This document shows, piece by piece, positions 37,381-45,704 of a DNA stretch of 64,000 nt (its first letter is position 1; every line of letters starts with the position of its first letter). The notes below the pieces were generated by a model. That model searched no databases. It had not been told where the DNA came from and saw nothing but the letters and a program-made list of their open reading frames with translations. The DNA lies in the NCBI RefSeq assembly GCF_009720745.1, contig NZ_WNKX01000007.1, forward strand, positions 124,001 to 188,000, in the 5' to 3' direction. A program made the position numbers and the translations under genes. The stretch is from Massilia eburnea (GTDB lineage: Bacteria > Pseudomonadota > Gammaproteobacteria > Burkholderiales > Burkholderiaceae_D).

Positions 37381-38313
37381 CTATTTCTTCCCTGGGGCCG
37401 CTGCCGCTGCGGCTTGCGTCGCTTCCGTATCAAGGCCGACTTGCAATTTGCCGCCGTCCCGCAGCACATTTTCCTCGGTCTTCTTGTTCATCACGATGAT
37501 GCTGATGCGGCGATTGATCGGGTTGAAAGGATCCTGCCGGTCCAGGTGGGCGGCACTGGCCAGGCCCACCACGCGCAGGATCTTATTGTCGGCCAGTCCG
37601 CCATGCAGCAGCGCGCGGCGCGAGGCATTGGCACGGTCGGCCGACAGTTCCCAGTTACTGTACCCCGTTTCGGTGAAATACGGCGTGGAGTCGGTGTGCC
37701 CGGACAGGCCGATCTTGTTCGGCACGTCGTTCAGGGCCGGCGCGATGGCTTCCAGGATTTCACGGGCGTAGGGCTTGAGTTCGGCCTTGCCGGCATCGAA
37801 CATGGGCCGGTTTTGCAAATCGACAATCTGGATGCGCAAGCCTTCGCTGGTGAAATCCAGCAACAGCTGCTCCTTGAATTTTTTCAGTTCGGCGCTGGTA
37901 TCGATGGTCATTTCGATACGCTGGCGCAGGGCCTGCAAGCGGCCGCGCTCTTCCTCTTCCAGCGCCTTCTTGGCGGCATCGAGGTTGTACGACTTTGACT
38001 TGGTCGGATCATCCGCCATCTTGACCTGGCCGGTACGGCGCGACAGGTCGGAGCCGCCGCCCTGGATCACCGAGGAACTGTCGCCGCTGCCCGAGCCGCC
38101 CTGCATGGCGACTTTCAGCGGCGTCTTGAAGTATTCGGAAATGCCGTTCAGGTCGCCCTTGGTGGTCGAACCGAGCAGCCACATCAGCAGGAAGAACGCC
38201 ATCATTGCCGTCACGAAGTCGGCATAGGCGATCTTCCAGGCGCCGCCGTGGTGGCCGCCCCCGCCTTTCTTGATCTTCTTGACGATGATGGGCCGCAGGC
38301 CTTCTTCAGCCAT
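37381..38313 (-). CDS. motB: Flagellar stator protein MotB
   Basis: A 310-aa protein: cytoplasmic N-terminus rich in Lys/Gly, one helix with the proton-carrying Asp in AYADFVTAMMAFFLLMWLL, a plug region, and a C-terminal OmpA-like peptidoglycan-binding domain (IGLSGHTDSTPYF, NWELSADRANASRRAL, NRRISIIVM). With MotA it forms the proton-driven stator. It follows motA by 18 nt. Confidence 0.95.
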   Translation of the reverse strand: MAEEGLRPIIVKKIKKGGGGHHGGAWKIAYADFVTAMMAFFLLMWLLGSTTKGDLNGISEYFKTPLKVAMQGGSGSGDSSSVIQGGGSDLSRRTGQVKMADDPTKSKSYNLDAAKKALEEEERGRLQALRQRIEMTIDTSAELKKFKEQLLLDFTSEGLRIQIVDLQNRPMFDAGKAELKPYAREILEAIAPALNDVPNKIGLSGHTDSTPYFTETGYSNWELSADRANASRRALLHGGLADNKILRVVGLASAAHLDRQDPFNPINRRISIIVMNKKTEENVLRDGGKLQVGLDTEATQAAAAAAPGKK

Positions 38314-38331
38314 GACAGGTCCTCGCTTCCA

Positions 38332-39192
38332 TTACTTCGACTTCGATTTCTTGATATGTTCTTCCAGCTCGGAGAAGCTTGGACGCTCGGTCGAATACAG
38401 CACCTTGCGGCCGAACTCCACGGCCAGCGCCGGCGCATAGCCGTTCAGGCTGGCGAGCAGGGTCACTTTCACGCATTGGAACATCTTGGTCGACTCTTCC
38501 AGCTTCTGCTCCAGCAGGCTGGCCAGCGGACCGACGAAACCATAAGCCAGCAAAATACCGAGGAAGGTACCAACCAGCGCGTGCGCGATCAGCATGCCCA
38601 GCTCGGATGGCGGGATGCCCACCGACTCCATGGTGTGCACCACGCCCATCACCGCCGCCACGATACCGAAGGCCGGCAGGCCGTCGCCCAGCTTGGCGAT
38701 GCAGTGCGCCGGCACATGGCCTTCCTGGTGGTGGGTGTCGATCTCATTGTCCATCAGGTTCTCGATCTGGAAGGCATCCATATTCCCCGACACCATCAGG
38801 CGCAGGTAGTCGGTCATGAATTCGACAATATGGTGGTCCTCCAGCACGGCGGGATACTTGCTGAACAGCGGGCTGTCTTCCGGCTTGTCGATGTCGCCTT
38901 CGATCGACATCAGGCCTTCCTTGCGCACCTTGGACAACACGTCGAACAGGAGCGACATCAGCTCCATGTACAGGTCCTTGGTATAGCGCGAGCCCTTGAA
39001 CAGGGTTGGCAGCGCAGCCAGCGTCGCTTTGATGGATTTGCCGTTATTGCCGACGAAGAAGGCACCAGCTGCGGCGCCGCCAATCATCAGCAGCTCCAGC
39101 GGCTGGAACAGTGCCGCCAGATGGCCGCCGGACAGTGCGAAGCCACCAAAAACGGCGCCGAGGACGATGATGTAACCGACAATGACTAACAA
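38332..39192 (-). CDS. motA: Flagellar stator protein MotA
   Basis: A 286-aa protein with four helices and the large cytoplasmic loop typical of MotA (GLMSIEGDIDKPEDSPLFSKYP with charged residues that contact FliG). The start is a TTG codon at 39192, supported by GGGGAG 7 nt upstream and by the family N-terminus (LVIVGYIIVLGAVFGGF). With MotB it converts proton flow into torque. First gene of the mot-che block. Confidence 0.94.
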   Translation of the reverse strand: MLVIVGYIIVLGAVFGGFALSGGHLAALFQPLELLMIGGAAAGAFFVGNNGKSIKATLAALPTLFKGSRYTKDLYMELMSLLFDVLSKVRKEGLMSIEGDIDKPEDSPLFSKYPAVLEDHHIVEFMTDYLRLMVSGNMDAFQIENLMDNEIDTHHQEGHVPAHCIAKLGDGLPAFGIVAAVMGVVHTMESVGIPPSELGMLIAHALVGTFLGILLAYGFVGPLASLLEQKLEESTKMFQCVKVTLLASLNGYAPALAVEFGRKVLYSTERPSFSELEEHIKKSKSK

Positions 39193-39231
39193 GCGCGCAA
39201 ACTCCCCGATAGCTAGTTAAAAGCAATAATA

Positions 39232-39244
39232 TTCCACAGTGGAA
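39232..39244. promoter_or_regulatory. Palindrome upstream of motA
   Basis: TTCCAC and GTGGAA flank a single A, 40 bp ahead of the motA start. It could be an operator for the mot-che transcript; no flagellar sigma-28 consensus could be assigned with confidence nearby. Confidence 0.3.
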
Positions 39245-39287
39245 CTACAATAGCGTGAAGACGCTCCTGCGGCAAGGAAAACAGCCT

Positions 39288-40040
39288 CTAAATTGCTCTT
39301 ATATAGAGAGGCGGAGCGCCCTCTGTGGTAAGGATGGTCTTGACGCCACCAACTGCTGGAATCTCAAATTCATAACTGGCAAGCAAACTGCCTGCCCGCA
39401 TCTCGCGCTGGGCCTTGCTCCATAGCGCCGGCATGGCGGCTGGCGACAGGTAGGCAAACACCAGGTCGTAATCAGCAAAGTTCAACTGCTCATAGTCGCC
39501 ACGCATGAAGCGGGCGCGGCTGCCGGACAAGGCGGCGCGCAGGCGCGATACCAGCCAGGGTACTGGCGCCAGCTCGATTCCCACCACTTCCGATTCCGGC
39601 CGGGCGGCCGCCATATGCAGGGTGAAGCCGCCCAGGCCGCTGCCGATATCGATCATGCGCAGCGCCCTGCCCTGCGGCAGTTCGGCCAGCACAGCGCGCC
39701 ACACGGCGGCGTTGGATGGATAGTAAGGAACCTGGGTGCGGTAGGTCGACCAGTACCAGCCAAGCAGGATGAGGAAGGCGGCGGCGGCCAGCCATGGCGG
39801 CAGATGGAGGGCCAGTCCGGCCAGCAGCGCGATGGGGAACAGGAGCTGGATCGGCAGCCACCAGCGCGCCAGGCCGACCTTCCAGCTGATGGCGGCGGCG
39901 AGGCATCCTTGCAGCAGCGCGGCTTGCAGCAGCGTCAGGCCGTGACCGAACGATTCAAGCGCAACAGCCAGCGCGGCGCATGGCAGCACCGCGCCGGCCT
40001 GGACCAGCAGCGCCTGAAGGGCGGGGACTCTTAAATACAT
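39288..40040 (-). CDS. Membrane-anchored class I methyltransferase (FAM173/ATPSc-KMT-like)
   Basis: A 250-aa protein from the ATG at 40040. The first 100 residues form four hydrophobic helices; then comes a SAM-dependent domain with motif I (MIDIGSGLGGF), an acidic motif II (VGIELAP) followed by PWLVSR, and FAYLSPAAMPALW. The order PYYPS, D-x-GSG-x-G, G-I-E-L-AP...SR, Y-L-SP resembles the FAM173 family, whose eukaryotic members trimethylate a lysine of ATP synthase subunit c. Target here unknown. It lies between motA and flhC on the same strand. Confidence 0.6.
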   Translation of the reverse strand: MYLRVPALQALLVQAGAVLPCAALAVALESFGHGLTLLQAALLQGCLAAAISWKVGLARWWLPIQLLFPIALLAGLALHLPPWLAAAAFLILLGWYWSTYRTQVPYYPSNAAVWRAVLAELPQGRALRMIDIGSGLGGFTLHMAAARPESEVVGIELAPVPWLVSRLRAALSGSRARFMRGDYEQLNFADYDLVFAYLSPAAMPALWSKAQREMRAGSLLASYEFEIPAVGGVKTILTTEGAPPLYIRAI

Positions 40041-40077
40041 TGCGGGAGTATAACCATGCCAGCGGCGCTGACATATC

Positions 40078-40104
40078 GGTGCCTGACTCTGCGGGTCAGA
40101 CACC
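40078..40104. repeat. Imperfect GTGTCTGACCC-type palindrome
   Basis: Arms 40078-40089 and 40093-40104 pair with two mismatches around a 3-nt loop. It is 8 nt after the flhC stop and may double as its terminator. Same family as the elements at 16095, 41484 and 45666. Confidence 0.6.
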
Positions 40105-40111
40105 TTCCAAC

Positions 40112-40660
40112 TCAAGCGGCGACCGCTTCGGCGGCATCCTTGGCCTTGCGGGTCTTGCCGGCGCGCGAAGGCATGTGGCACAGGCCGCACTTGTAGTCGC
40201 GGTTCAGGTCCATGGCGTCGACCACGAACTTGCCTTTGCAGCAGGTGCAAGCCTTCATCTGCAGCATATTGCTGCTGGCGAACTTGACCAGTGTCCAGGC
40301 GCGGGTCAGCGAGAGCAGCGGCTCTTCGCCGGCAACCGGCGGCATTTGTTCCAGGTAGAGCTGGTAAGCCTTCATCACGGCATGGATGCCGCTGGCGCCC
40401 GCGTGCTCGACCAGGAAGTTATGGATATTCATGAACAGCGAAGAGTGGATATTCGGCTGCCAGGTCAGGAACCAGTCGGTCGAGAAAGGCAGCATGCCCT
40501 TCGGCGGCGACATGCCCTTCAGCTCTTTATACAGCTTGAGCAAGCGTTCGCGCGACAGGGAGACTTCGGTTTCCAGCAGTTGCAGGCGGGCGCCCAGGTT
40601 GATCAGCTCGATGGCCAGCTGGATTTCCTGCGCTTCGGTGACCACACTCTTCTTGCTCAT
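40112..40660 (-). CDS. flhC: Flagellar master regulator FlhC
   Basis: A 182-aa protein with the FlhC zinc site made of four Cys (CTCC near residues 138-141 and CGLC near 157-160). FlhC and FlhD form a heterohexamer that binds DNA and activates class II flagellar genes. An AAGGAG site precedes the ATG; the gene follows flhD by 11 nt. The C-terminus is longer and more basic than in E. coli. Confidence 0.95.
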   Translation of the reverse strand: MSKKSVVTEAQEIQLAIELINLGARLQLLETEVSLSRERLLKLYKELKGMSPPKGMLPFSTDWFLTWQPNIHSSLFMNIHNFLVEHAGASGIHAVMKAYQLYLEQMPPVAGEEPLLSLTRAWTLVKFASSNMLQMKACTCCKGKFVVDAMDLNRDYKCGLCHMPSRAGKTRKAKDAAEAVAA

Positions 40661-40671
40661 GGCGCCGCTCC

Positions 40672-40989
40672 TTAAGCGATTTCTTCAACAGCCTGGCCAG
40701 CCATCAGGATGGCGGCGTGGGACTGGGCCAGGGAACGGTCCTTGTTGTAGTTGGTCAGCATGCCGAGGATGGCGCTGTCGTCGAAGCGGAAACGGGCCAG
40801 CATCATATTGCCGCCAGCCAGTTTCAGGATCTGGGCGTTGCTCATGCCTTCGATCAGGTCCGCGATGTCGGCCGAGATGCCGAGACGGAAGATAGCGGTG
40901 ACTTTGTCGGCGCGGATCATCTGCTGGGCCAGTATCAGGTAGCTCAGGTTCGCATCGCGGATTTCAGCCATCATGTCGTTTGCGGTCAT
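40672..40989 (-). CDS. flhD: Flagellar master regulator FlhD
   Basis: A 105-aa, all-helical partner of FlhC (IRDANLSYLILAQQMI, then KVTAIFRLGIS). The ATG at 40989 is preferred to the one at 40995 because GGAG lies 6 nt before it but overlaps the other. The long upstream region to kynU (about 0.6 kb) contains palindromes and direct repeats that could bind regulators of the motility switch. Confidence 0.94.
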   Translation of the reverse strand: MTANDMMAEIRDANLSYLILAQQMIRADKVTAIFRLGISADIADLIEGMSNAQILKLAGGNMMLARFRFDDSAILGMLTNYNKDRSLAQSHAAILMAGQAVEEIA

Positions 40990-41119
40990 GTCCATCTCCA
41001 GTCGGTTTCAGCTTGCAACGTAAATATTCGTTGCCGTTGAGATACATTCTGCTGGAGGCGGCACAAAGCGCATAGAGGCCGCACTCTGTATTTTGGGTCG
41101 GGAATAGACGAAGTGACCC

Positions 41120-41138
41120 TGTAGGAGTTTATCCTACA
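41120..41138. promoter_or_regulatory. Inverted repeat TGTAGGA/TCCTACA upstream of flhD
   Basis: Two 7-bp arms around the loop GTTTA lie about 130 bp upstream of the flhD start. The symmetry fits a dimeric regulator operator or an RNA hairpin in the flhDC leader. Confidence 0.4.
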
Positions 41139-41267
41139 ATGGCCTGCCCATAGAGGGGCGACGCCAGTATTGGCGCGGGTTTGCGGGGCGTTCGGTCTCG
41201 CCAAAACTGCAGGAGCCGAGGGTAAAAATGCGATATCGCCGTGCTGCTTTTTTGCGACATCTGGACT

Positions 41268-41410
41268 GGTAACGGCAGGGTTTTGGAGAACTTTAGGGTT
41301 CTGAGCAAAAAATTTTAAGTTTTTTTCACGCGATCCAAACTGCCGAACAGCAAGCCTTTTACCGGGCTTCTAAAAACGGTAACGGCAGGACTTTTGCGAA
41401 CTTTAGGGTT
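41268..41410. repeat. Two 33-bp direct repeats, 110 bp apart
   Basis: Copies at 41268-41300 and 41378-41410 share GGTAACGGCAGG at one end and GAACTTTAGGGTT at the other, with about five differences between. The spacing is exactly 110 bp, close to ten or eleven helical turns. They lie in the AT-rich part of the flhD-kynU gap. Confidence 0.7.
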
Positions 41411-41483
41411 TTTTGAAAATTTTTTTGAAAATTTTTTGATGCTTTATAAATCAATGGCTTAGCACACAAAACCCGGTGAATCT

Positions 41484-41554
41484 GGGTCTGACCCAAGGGT
41501 CAGACCCGTCCACTGCAAGCGGCACAGACGGGGGCAGCCCCTTGGGTCTGACCC
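41484..41554. repeat. GGGTCTGACCC palindrome cluster upstream of kynU
   Basis: GGGTCTGACCC at 41484-41494 and its inverse complement GGGTCAGACCC at 41497-41507 form a hairpin; a third copy is at 41544-41554. Same dispersed family as at 16095, 40078 and 45666. Confidence 0.7.
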
Positions 41555-41627
41555 AGGTTTGCTGGGTTTAGAGAGGCAAAAGGTTGCTACAATCTCACTT
41601 TGTTTAAGTCTCAAGGAAAGCGCCCGC

Positions 41628-42866
41628 ATGATTTCCCGTTCCGACTGCCTGGCCCGCGACGCTGCGGACACCCTGGCCCCGCTGCGCGAGCAGTTCGACC
41701 TGCCCGCTGGTGTGATTTACCTGGATGGCAACTCCCTGGGCGCCCGCCCGAAAGCCGCCCTCACCCGCGCCACCGAAGTGATCGCCAAGGAATGGGGCAA
41801 GGACCTGATCACCAGCTGGAACAGCGCCGGCTGGTTCGAGATGCCGAAACGCCTGGGCGACAGGCTGGCCCCGCTGGTCGGCGCCAAGCCCGGCGAAGTC
41901 GTCGTCACCGACACCACCTCGATCAACCTGTTCAAGGCCCTGGCCGCAGCCCTGCACGCACAGTCGCACACCGGCCGCAAAGTCATCGTCACCGAGCGCT
42001 CGAACTTCCCTACCGATATTTATATGGCGCAGGGCCTGACTTCATGGCTCGACCGCGGCTATCAAGTCAAACTGGTCGACAGCCCCGAACAGCTGCAAAC
42101 CGCCATCAACGCCGACACCGCTGTGGTCATGCTGACCCATGTGAACTACCGCACCGGCTACCAGCACGACATGGCCGCCACCAGCGCCCTCGCCCACCAG
42201 CACGGCGCTTTGGCCGTGTGGGATTTGGCGCATTCGGCTGGCGCCGTGCCGCTCGATCTGCACGCCGATGGCGCAGATTTCGCTGTCGGCTGCACCTATA
42301 AATACCTGAACGGCGGCCCGGGCTCGCCGGCCTTCATCTGGGTCCCGGAACGCAACCAGGACAAATTCAGCCACCCGCTTTCGGGCTGGTGGGGCCACGC
42401 CAATCCATTCGCCATGGCGCCGGACTTTGCTCCCACCAAGGGCATCGGCCGCGCGCTGTGCGGCACCCAGCCCGTCACTTCGCTGGCGATGGTGGAGTGC
42501 GGCCTGGATGTCTTCGCGCAAACGAGCATGCAGGCGGTACGCACCAAGTCGCTGGCCCTGACCGACTTGTTCATCGCCCTGGTCGAACAGCGCTGTCCAA
42601 ACCATCCACTGGGCCTGGTCACGCCGCGCGAGCATGCGCGCCGCGGCTCGCAAGTGAGCTTCACCCACCCTTATGGCTACGCCGTCATGCAAGCCCTGAT
42701 CGCGCGCGGCGTGATCGGCGACTACCGCGAGCCGGAAATCATGCGCTTCGGCTTCACGCCGCTGTACACCAGCTTCGCCGACGTGTGGGATGCTGTGGAG
42801 ATCCTGAAGCAGATCCTGGACGATAAAGCCTACGACATCACTGCCGCACGCGGCGCTGTAACCTGA
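41628..42866 (+). CDS. kynU: Kynureninase
   Basis: A 412-aa PLP enzyme of the aminotransferase class V fold. The PLP lysine is in the block [13 protein letters not shown] and the preceding WDLAHSAGA supplies the cofactor-contacting Asp and Ser/His. It cleaves kynurenine to anthranilate and alanine. The ATG at 41628 is 8 nt after AAGGAAAG; the ORF extends upstream but lacks a site there. It forms a tryptophan-degradation operon with kynA 8 nt downstream; kynB is not in the window. Confidence 0.94.
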   Translation: MISRSDCLARDAADTLAPLREQFDLPAGVIYLDGNSLGARPKAALTRATEVIAKEWGKDLITSWNSAGWFEMPKRLGDRLAPLVGAKPGEVVVTDTTSINLFKALAAALHAQSHTGRKVIVTERSNFPTDIYMAQGLTSWLDRGYQVKLVDSPEQLQTAINADTAVVMLTHVNYRTGYQHDMAATSALAHQHGALAVWDLAHSAGAVPLDLHADGADFAVGCTYKYLNGGPGSPAFIWVPERNQDKFSHPLSGWWGHANPFAMAPDFAPTKGIGRALCGTQPVTSLAMVECGLDVFAQTSMQAVRTKSLALTDLFIALVEQRCPNHPLGLVTPREHARRGSQVSFTHPYGYAVMQALIARGVIGDYREPEIMRFGFTPLYTSFADVWDAVEILKQILDDKAYDITAARGAVT

Positions 42867-42874
42867 GACACGAT

Positions 42875-43714
42875 ATGAGCGAAGAAAAGAAAGGTGCGGC
42901 CTGGCATGGCGCGCAGATGGATTTTTCCAAATCCATGAGCTATGGCGATTACCTGGGCCTGGAAAAAATCCTGAACGCGCAGCACCCGCTGTCGCCCAAT
43001 CACAATGAGATGCTGTTCATCGTGCAGCACCAGACCAGCGAATTGTGGATGAAGCTCATGCTGCACGAGCTGCACGCGGTGGTAGACCACCTGCGCCGCG
43101 ACGACCTGCCGCCGGCCTTCAAGATGCTGGCCCGCGTGGCGCGCATCATGGACCAGCTGGTGCATGCCTGGGACGTGCTGGCGACCATGACGCCGCCTGA
43201 ATACACCGCGATCCGCCCCTACCTGGGCGCCTCTTCCGGCTTCCAGTCGCACCAGTACCGCGAGATCGAATTCATCCTCGGCAACAAGAACGCCAATATG
43301 CTGGCGGTGCACCAGCAGAAGCCGGAGAGCCACGCCATCCTCGACACGGCGTTGAAATCGCCATCGCTGTACGACGAGGCGATCCGCCTGCTGGCCCGCA
43401 ACGGCCTGCACATCGATGCCGAGCGCCTGAACGCCGACTGGACCCAGCCTACGGTAGCCAACGAGTCGGTCAAGAATGCTTGGCTCGAGGTGTACCGCGA
43501 CACCAGCCGCTACTGGGCGCTGTACGAGCTGGCCGAAAAGCTGGTGGACATGGAGACGGCGTTCCGCTTCTGGCGCTTCCGCCATGTCACCACGGTGGAG
43601 CGCGTGATCGGTTTCAAGACCGGTACCGGCGGCACGGCCGGCGTGTCCTACCTGCGCAAGATGCTGGATGTGGTACTGTTCCCGGAATTGTTCGCACTGA
43701 GGACCGCCCTTTGA
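42875..43714 (+). CDS. kynA: Tryptophan 2,3-dioxygenase
   Basis: A 279-aa heme enzyme with [11 protein letters not shown] (distal His) near the N-terminus, the substrate-binding [11 protein letters not shown] block and the proximal heme His in [23 protein letters not shown]. It opens the indole ring of tryptophan to N-formylkynurenine. The formamidase KynB is not here. The stop codon overlaps the TTG start of the RNase T2 gene. Confidence 0.96.
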   Translation: MSEEKKGAAWHGAQMDFSKSMSYGDYLGLEKILNAQHPLSPNHNEMLFIVQHQTSELWMKLMLHELHAVVDHLRRDDLPPAFKMLARVARIMDQLVHAWDVLATMTPPEYTAIRPYLGASSGFQSHQYREIEFILGNKNANMLAVHQQKPESHAILDTALKSPSLYDEAIRLLARNGLHIDAERLNADWTQPTVANESVKNAWLEVYRDTSRYWALYELAEKLVDMETAFRFWRFRHVTTVERVIGFKTGTGGTAGVSYLRKMLDVVLFPELFALRTAL

Positions 43715-44379
43715 AAAAACTGCACGCTGCACTGGCCGCGCTGGCCGTCGCCGCATCCACCCTGCTTGGCGCGGCACCGGCGCAGGCGCGCGACGACCGC
43801 CCTGGCGTCTTTGACTACTACACGATGTCCCTTTCATGGTCGCCGGAATTCTGCGCCGGCCGTGGCGGCGGCGATCCGGTCCAGTGCGCCACTGGACGCC
43901 AGCTTGGCTTCGTGCTGCACGGCTTGTGGCCGCAATTCGAACGCGGCTACCCGGAAAGCTGCGGCCGCAGCCGCATTTCCAACAAGCTGCGCGACCAGTA
44001 CGAATCGCTCTACCCTTCGCCCAAACTGCTCTTCCACGAATGGAACAAGCACGGCTCCTGCTCCGGCCTGCAACCGCAGGATTACCTGGCGCTGAGCGCC
44101 AAGCTGCGCGACAGCCTGAAGATTCCTGCCGCCTTTGCACGGCCGCAGCAACCGGTGCGTGTCACGCCCGGACAGTTCGAAGATGAGTTCCACAAAGCCA
44201 ATCCATGGCTGGCCAAGGACTCCGTGCTGCCGGTATGCGGGTCCGGCGGCCGTTTCCTGCGTGAGGCCCGGGTCTGTTTCGCCAAGGATGGGAAGTCGCG
44301 CAGTTGTTCGCAGGAAGCGATCGCCTATTCGCAGAAGAGCTGCGGCCAGGCGAATTTCCTCATGAAAAATGTCCGCTGA
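43711..44379 (+). CDS. Secreted ribonuclease T2 family protein
   Basis: A 222-aa protein. The TTG at 43711 is chosen: GAGGA lies 7 nt upstream, it gives a Sec signal ([25 protein letters not shown]), and TTGA overlaps the kynA stop, so translation is coupled. Both catalytic segments are present: FVLHGLWPQ and HEWNKHGSC, with the catalytic histidines. It would cut single-stranded RNA in the periplasm or outside the cell. Why it follows the tryptophan genes is unclear. Confidence 0.88.
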   Translation: MKKLHAALAALAVAASTLLGAAPAQARDDRPGVFDYYTMSLSWSPEFCAGRGGGDPVQCATGRQLGFVLHGLWPQFERGYPESCGRSRISNKLRDQYESLYPSPKLLFHEWNKHGSCSGLQPQDYLALSAKLRDSLKIPAAFARPQQPVRVTPGQFEDEFHKANPWLAKDSVLPVCGSGGRFLREARVCFAKDGKSRSCSQEAIAYSQKSCGQANFLMKNVR

Positions 44380-44504
44380 CCTCGCTTGCATTCGTGCGCC
44401 GCGCCGATGGCGCTTGAGGCGAAAATAAGCGCGCTGTACCGCGCGCCTGCATTGCAATAACACGGGGGGGAACCGTCTCGCGGGCTCGCAAACATAAGGA
44501 GCCA

Positions 44505-45098
44505 ATGATGAAGACTCATCTCGGCAAAGGGTTGGCGGCGCTGACCCTGTTTGCAGCTTGTGCTGCTGCGCAAGCTGACCCAACGACTTATAACGCGACA
44601 CTTACCGGTGCGGCGGAAAACCCGCCAAACCTGTCGACTGCCACCGGCAATGTTTCGGTGCTGTTCGACATCGACAACCACTACTTCAGCATCGCGGCCA
44701 GCTTTAATGGCCTGGCAGGCGGCAGCACGGCTGCCCACGTCCACTGCTGCACCGCCCTGCCGGGCGACGGCAGTGCCGGCGTGGCTACCATGCTGCCGAC
44801 GTTCACCGGTTTTCCGACCGGCGTGACCAGCGGCGCCTATGCCGCCATTTTCGATACTTCGCTGGCCTCGTTCTGGAACCCGACATTCCTGAGCGACCAT
44901 GGCGGCACCACTTCAGGGGCTGAAGCAGCCTTGCTGGCCGGCTTGAATGGCGGCTCGAGCTACTTCAACATCCACAGCGATGCCTACCCAGGCGGCGAGA
45001 TCCGCGGCTTCCTGGCGGCGCCGGTTCCCGAGCCGGCGCAGGCCCTGCTGCTGCTGGCCGGCCTGCCCCTGCTGTTCCTGCGCAGGAGGACAACTTAA
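44505..45098 (+). CDS. CHRD-domain protein with PEP-CTERM sorting signal
   Basis: A 197-aa protein: Sec signal (GLAALTLFAACAAAQA), a CHRD beta domain (about residues 28-165, with ENPPNLSTATG and AAHVHCCT), and a C-terminal VPEP tag, hydrophobic helix and RRR end. That end is the PEP-CTERM signal for exosortase-dependent processing and surface release, common in Massilia-type bacteria. The second ATG (44508) is better spaced from AAGGAG than the first. The exosortase itself is not in the window. Function of the CHRD domain unknown. Confidence 0.85.
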   Translation: MMKTHLGKGLAALTLFAACAAAQADPTTYNATLTGAAENPPNLSTATGNVSVLFDIDNHYFSIAASFNGLAGGSTAAHVHCCTALPGDGSAGVATMLPTFTGFPTGVTSGAYAAIFDTSLASFWNPTFLSDHGGTTSGAEAALLAGLNGGSSYFNIHSDAYPGGEIRGFLAAPVPEPAQALLLLAGLPLLFLRRRTT

Positions 45099-45538
45099 CG
45101 CGGGATCGGGTTGCGCGAAGCCACGTTCAGCATGTTCCAGGAACGGATGACCGCAACCACGAAGCCCAGTTCCGCGATCTCTTCGTCGGAGAATTGCTCT
45201 TTGACACGGGCAAATGCTGCGTCGTCGGGGTCGCGGACCGGGATCGCATTCACCAGCTCGGCCCACTCCAGGGCCGCGCGTTCACGCTCGCTGAAGAACG
45301 GCGCCTCGCGCCAGCCGGCGACGGCGTTCACGTGGCGCGGGTCGACGTCCATTTTCAGCAAGTCGGTGTAATGCATATCGATGCAGAAGCCGCAGCCGTT
45401 GATTTGCGAGATGCGCAGCAGGACGAGGTCGACCAGTTTCTTGCCCAGCAACTCGCGGTTCAGGCCGTTCGACAGGGCCAGCAGGTTCTGGAACGATTTC
45501 TGGGACAGCTGGAAGTAGTTGTAACGCAAGGTGCTCAT
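45095..45538 (-). CDS. Carboxymuconolactone decarboxylase/AhpD-like protein
   Basis: A 147-aa protein with the AhpD-type redox motif CGFCIDMH, expected to act as a peroxidase-coupled thiol enzyme rather than a true decarboxylase. Directly upstream (45596-45622) is a promoter of the ECF41 type, and an ECF41 sigma factor gene lies next to it. CMD proteins are the standard targets of ECF41 sigma factors. Converges on the PEP-CTERM gene with a 4-bp overlap. Confidence 0.88.
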   Translation of the reverse strand: MSTLRYNYFQLSQKSFQNLLALSNGLNRELLGKKLVDLVLLRISQINGCGFCIDMHYTDLLKMDVDPRHVNAVAGWREAPFFSERERAALEWAELVNAIPVRDPDDAAFARVKEQFSDEEIAELGFVVAVIRSWNMLNVASRNPIPR

Positions 45539-45595
45539 GGAAAATCCTCTCGGTCTGATAGTGAAGGCTGCACTTTGCGGCCTTCTTATCCATTA

Positions 45596-45622
45596 GACGG
45601 AGGGGATTTTTATTTTGTGACA
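45596..45622 (-). promoter_or_regulatory. ECF41-type promoter of the CMD gene
   Basis: On the minus strand, TGTCACA (45622-45616), a spacer of exactly 16 bp and CGTC (45599-45596) match the published ECF41 promoter consensus. The predicted transcription start is about 50 nt before the CMD start codon. Confidence 0.75.
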
Positions 45623-45665
45623 GCCTTACGAAAAAAAAATCCTGGCCCGTACCTGCCGCGCAGGC

Positions 45666-45690
45666 GTGTCAGACCCGCAGGGTCTGACAC
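45666..45690. repeat. Perfect palindrome GTGTCAGACCC-GCA-GGGTCTGACAC
   Basis: Two 11-bp arms around a 3-nt loop, 14 nt after the sigma factor stop. Same family as at 16095, 40078 and 41484. No T run follows. Confidence 0.75.
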
Positions 45691-45704
45691 CTTACGCGCT
45701 GCCG

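Larger units (their letters stand above)
40990..41627. other. Regulatory gap between flhD and kynU, no convincing gene
   Basis: No credible coding region. Contents in order: an inverted repeat at 41120-41138, an AT-rich stretch from about 41215 to 41460 holding two direct repeats (41268-41300 and 41378-41410), two GGGTCTGACCC-type palindromes (41484-41507 and 41544-41554), and a TACAAT -10-like box at 41588-41593 before kynU. The AT-rich part resembles a nucleoid-protein-silenced or upstream activating region for flhDC. That role is inference. Confidence 0.6.

Noticed and set aside
39193..39287. A sigma-28 flagellar promoter before motA
   Set aside because: I could not fit a TAAA-N15-GCCGATAA pattern without several mismatches.
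40986..41204. Minus-strand frame in the flhD upstream region
   Set aside because: No ribosome-binding site, no conserved features, and it covers the inverted repeat at 41120.
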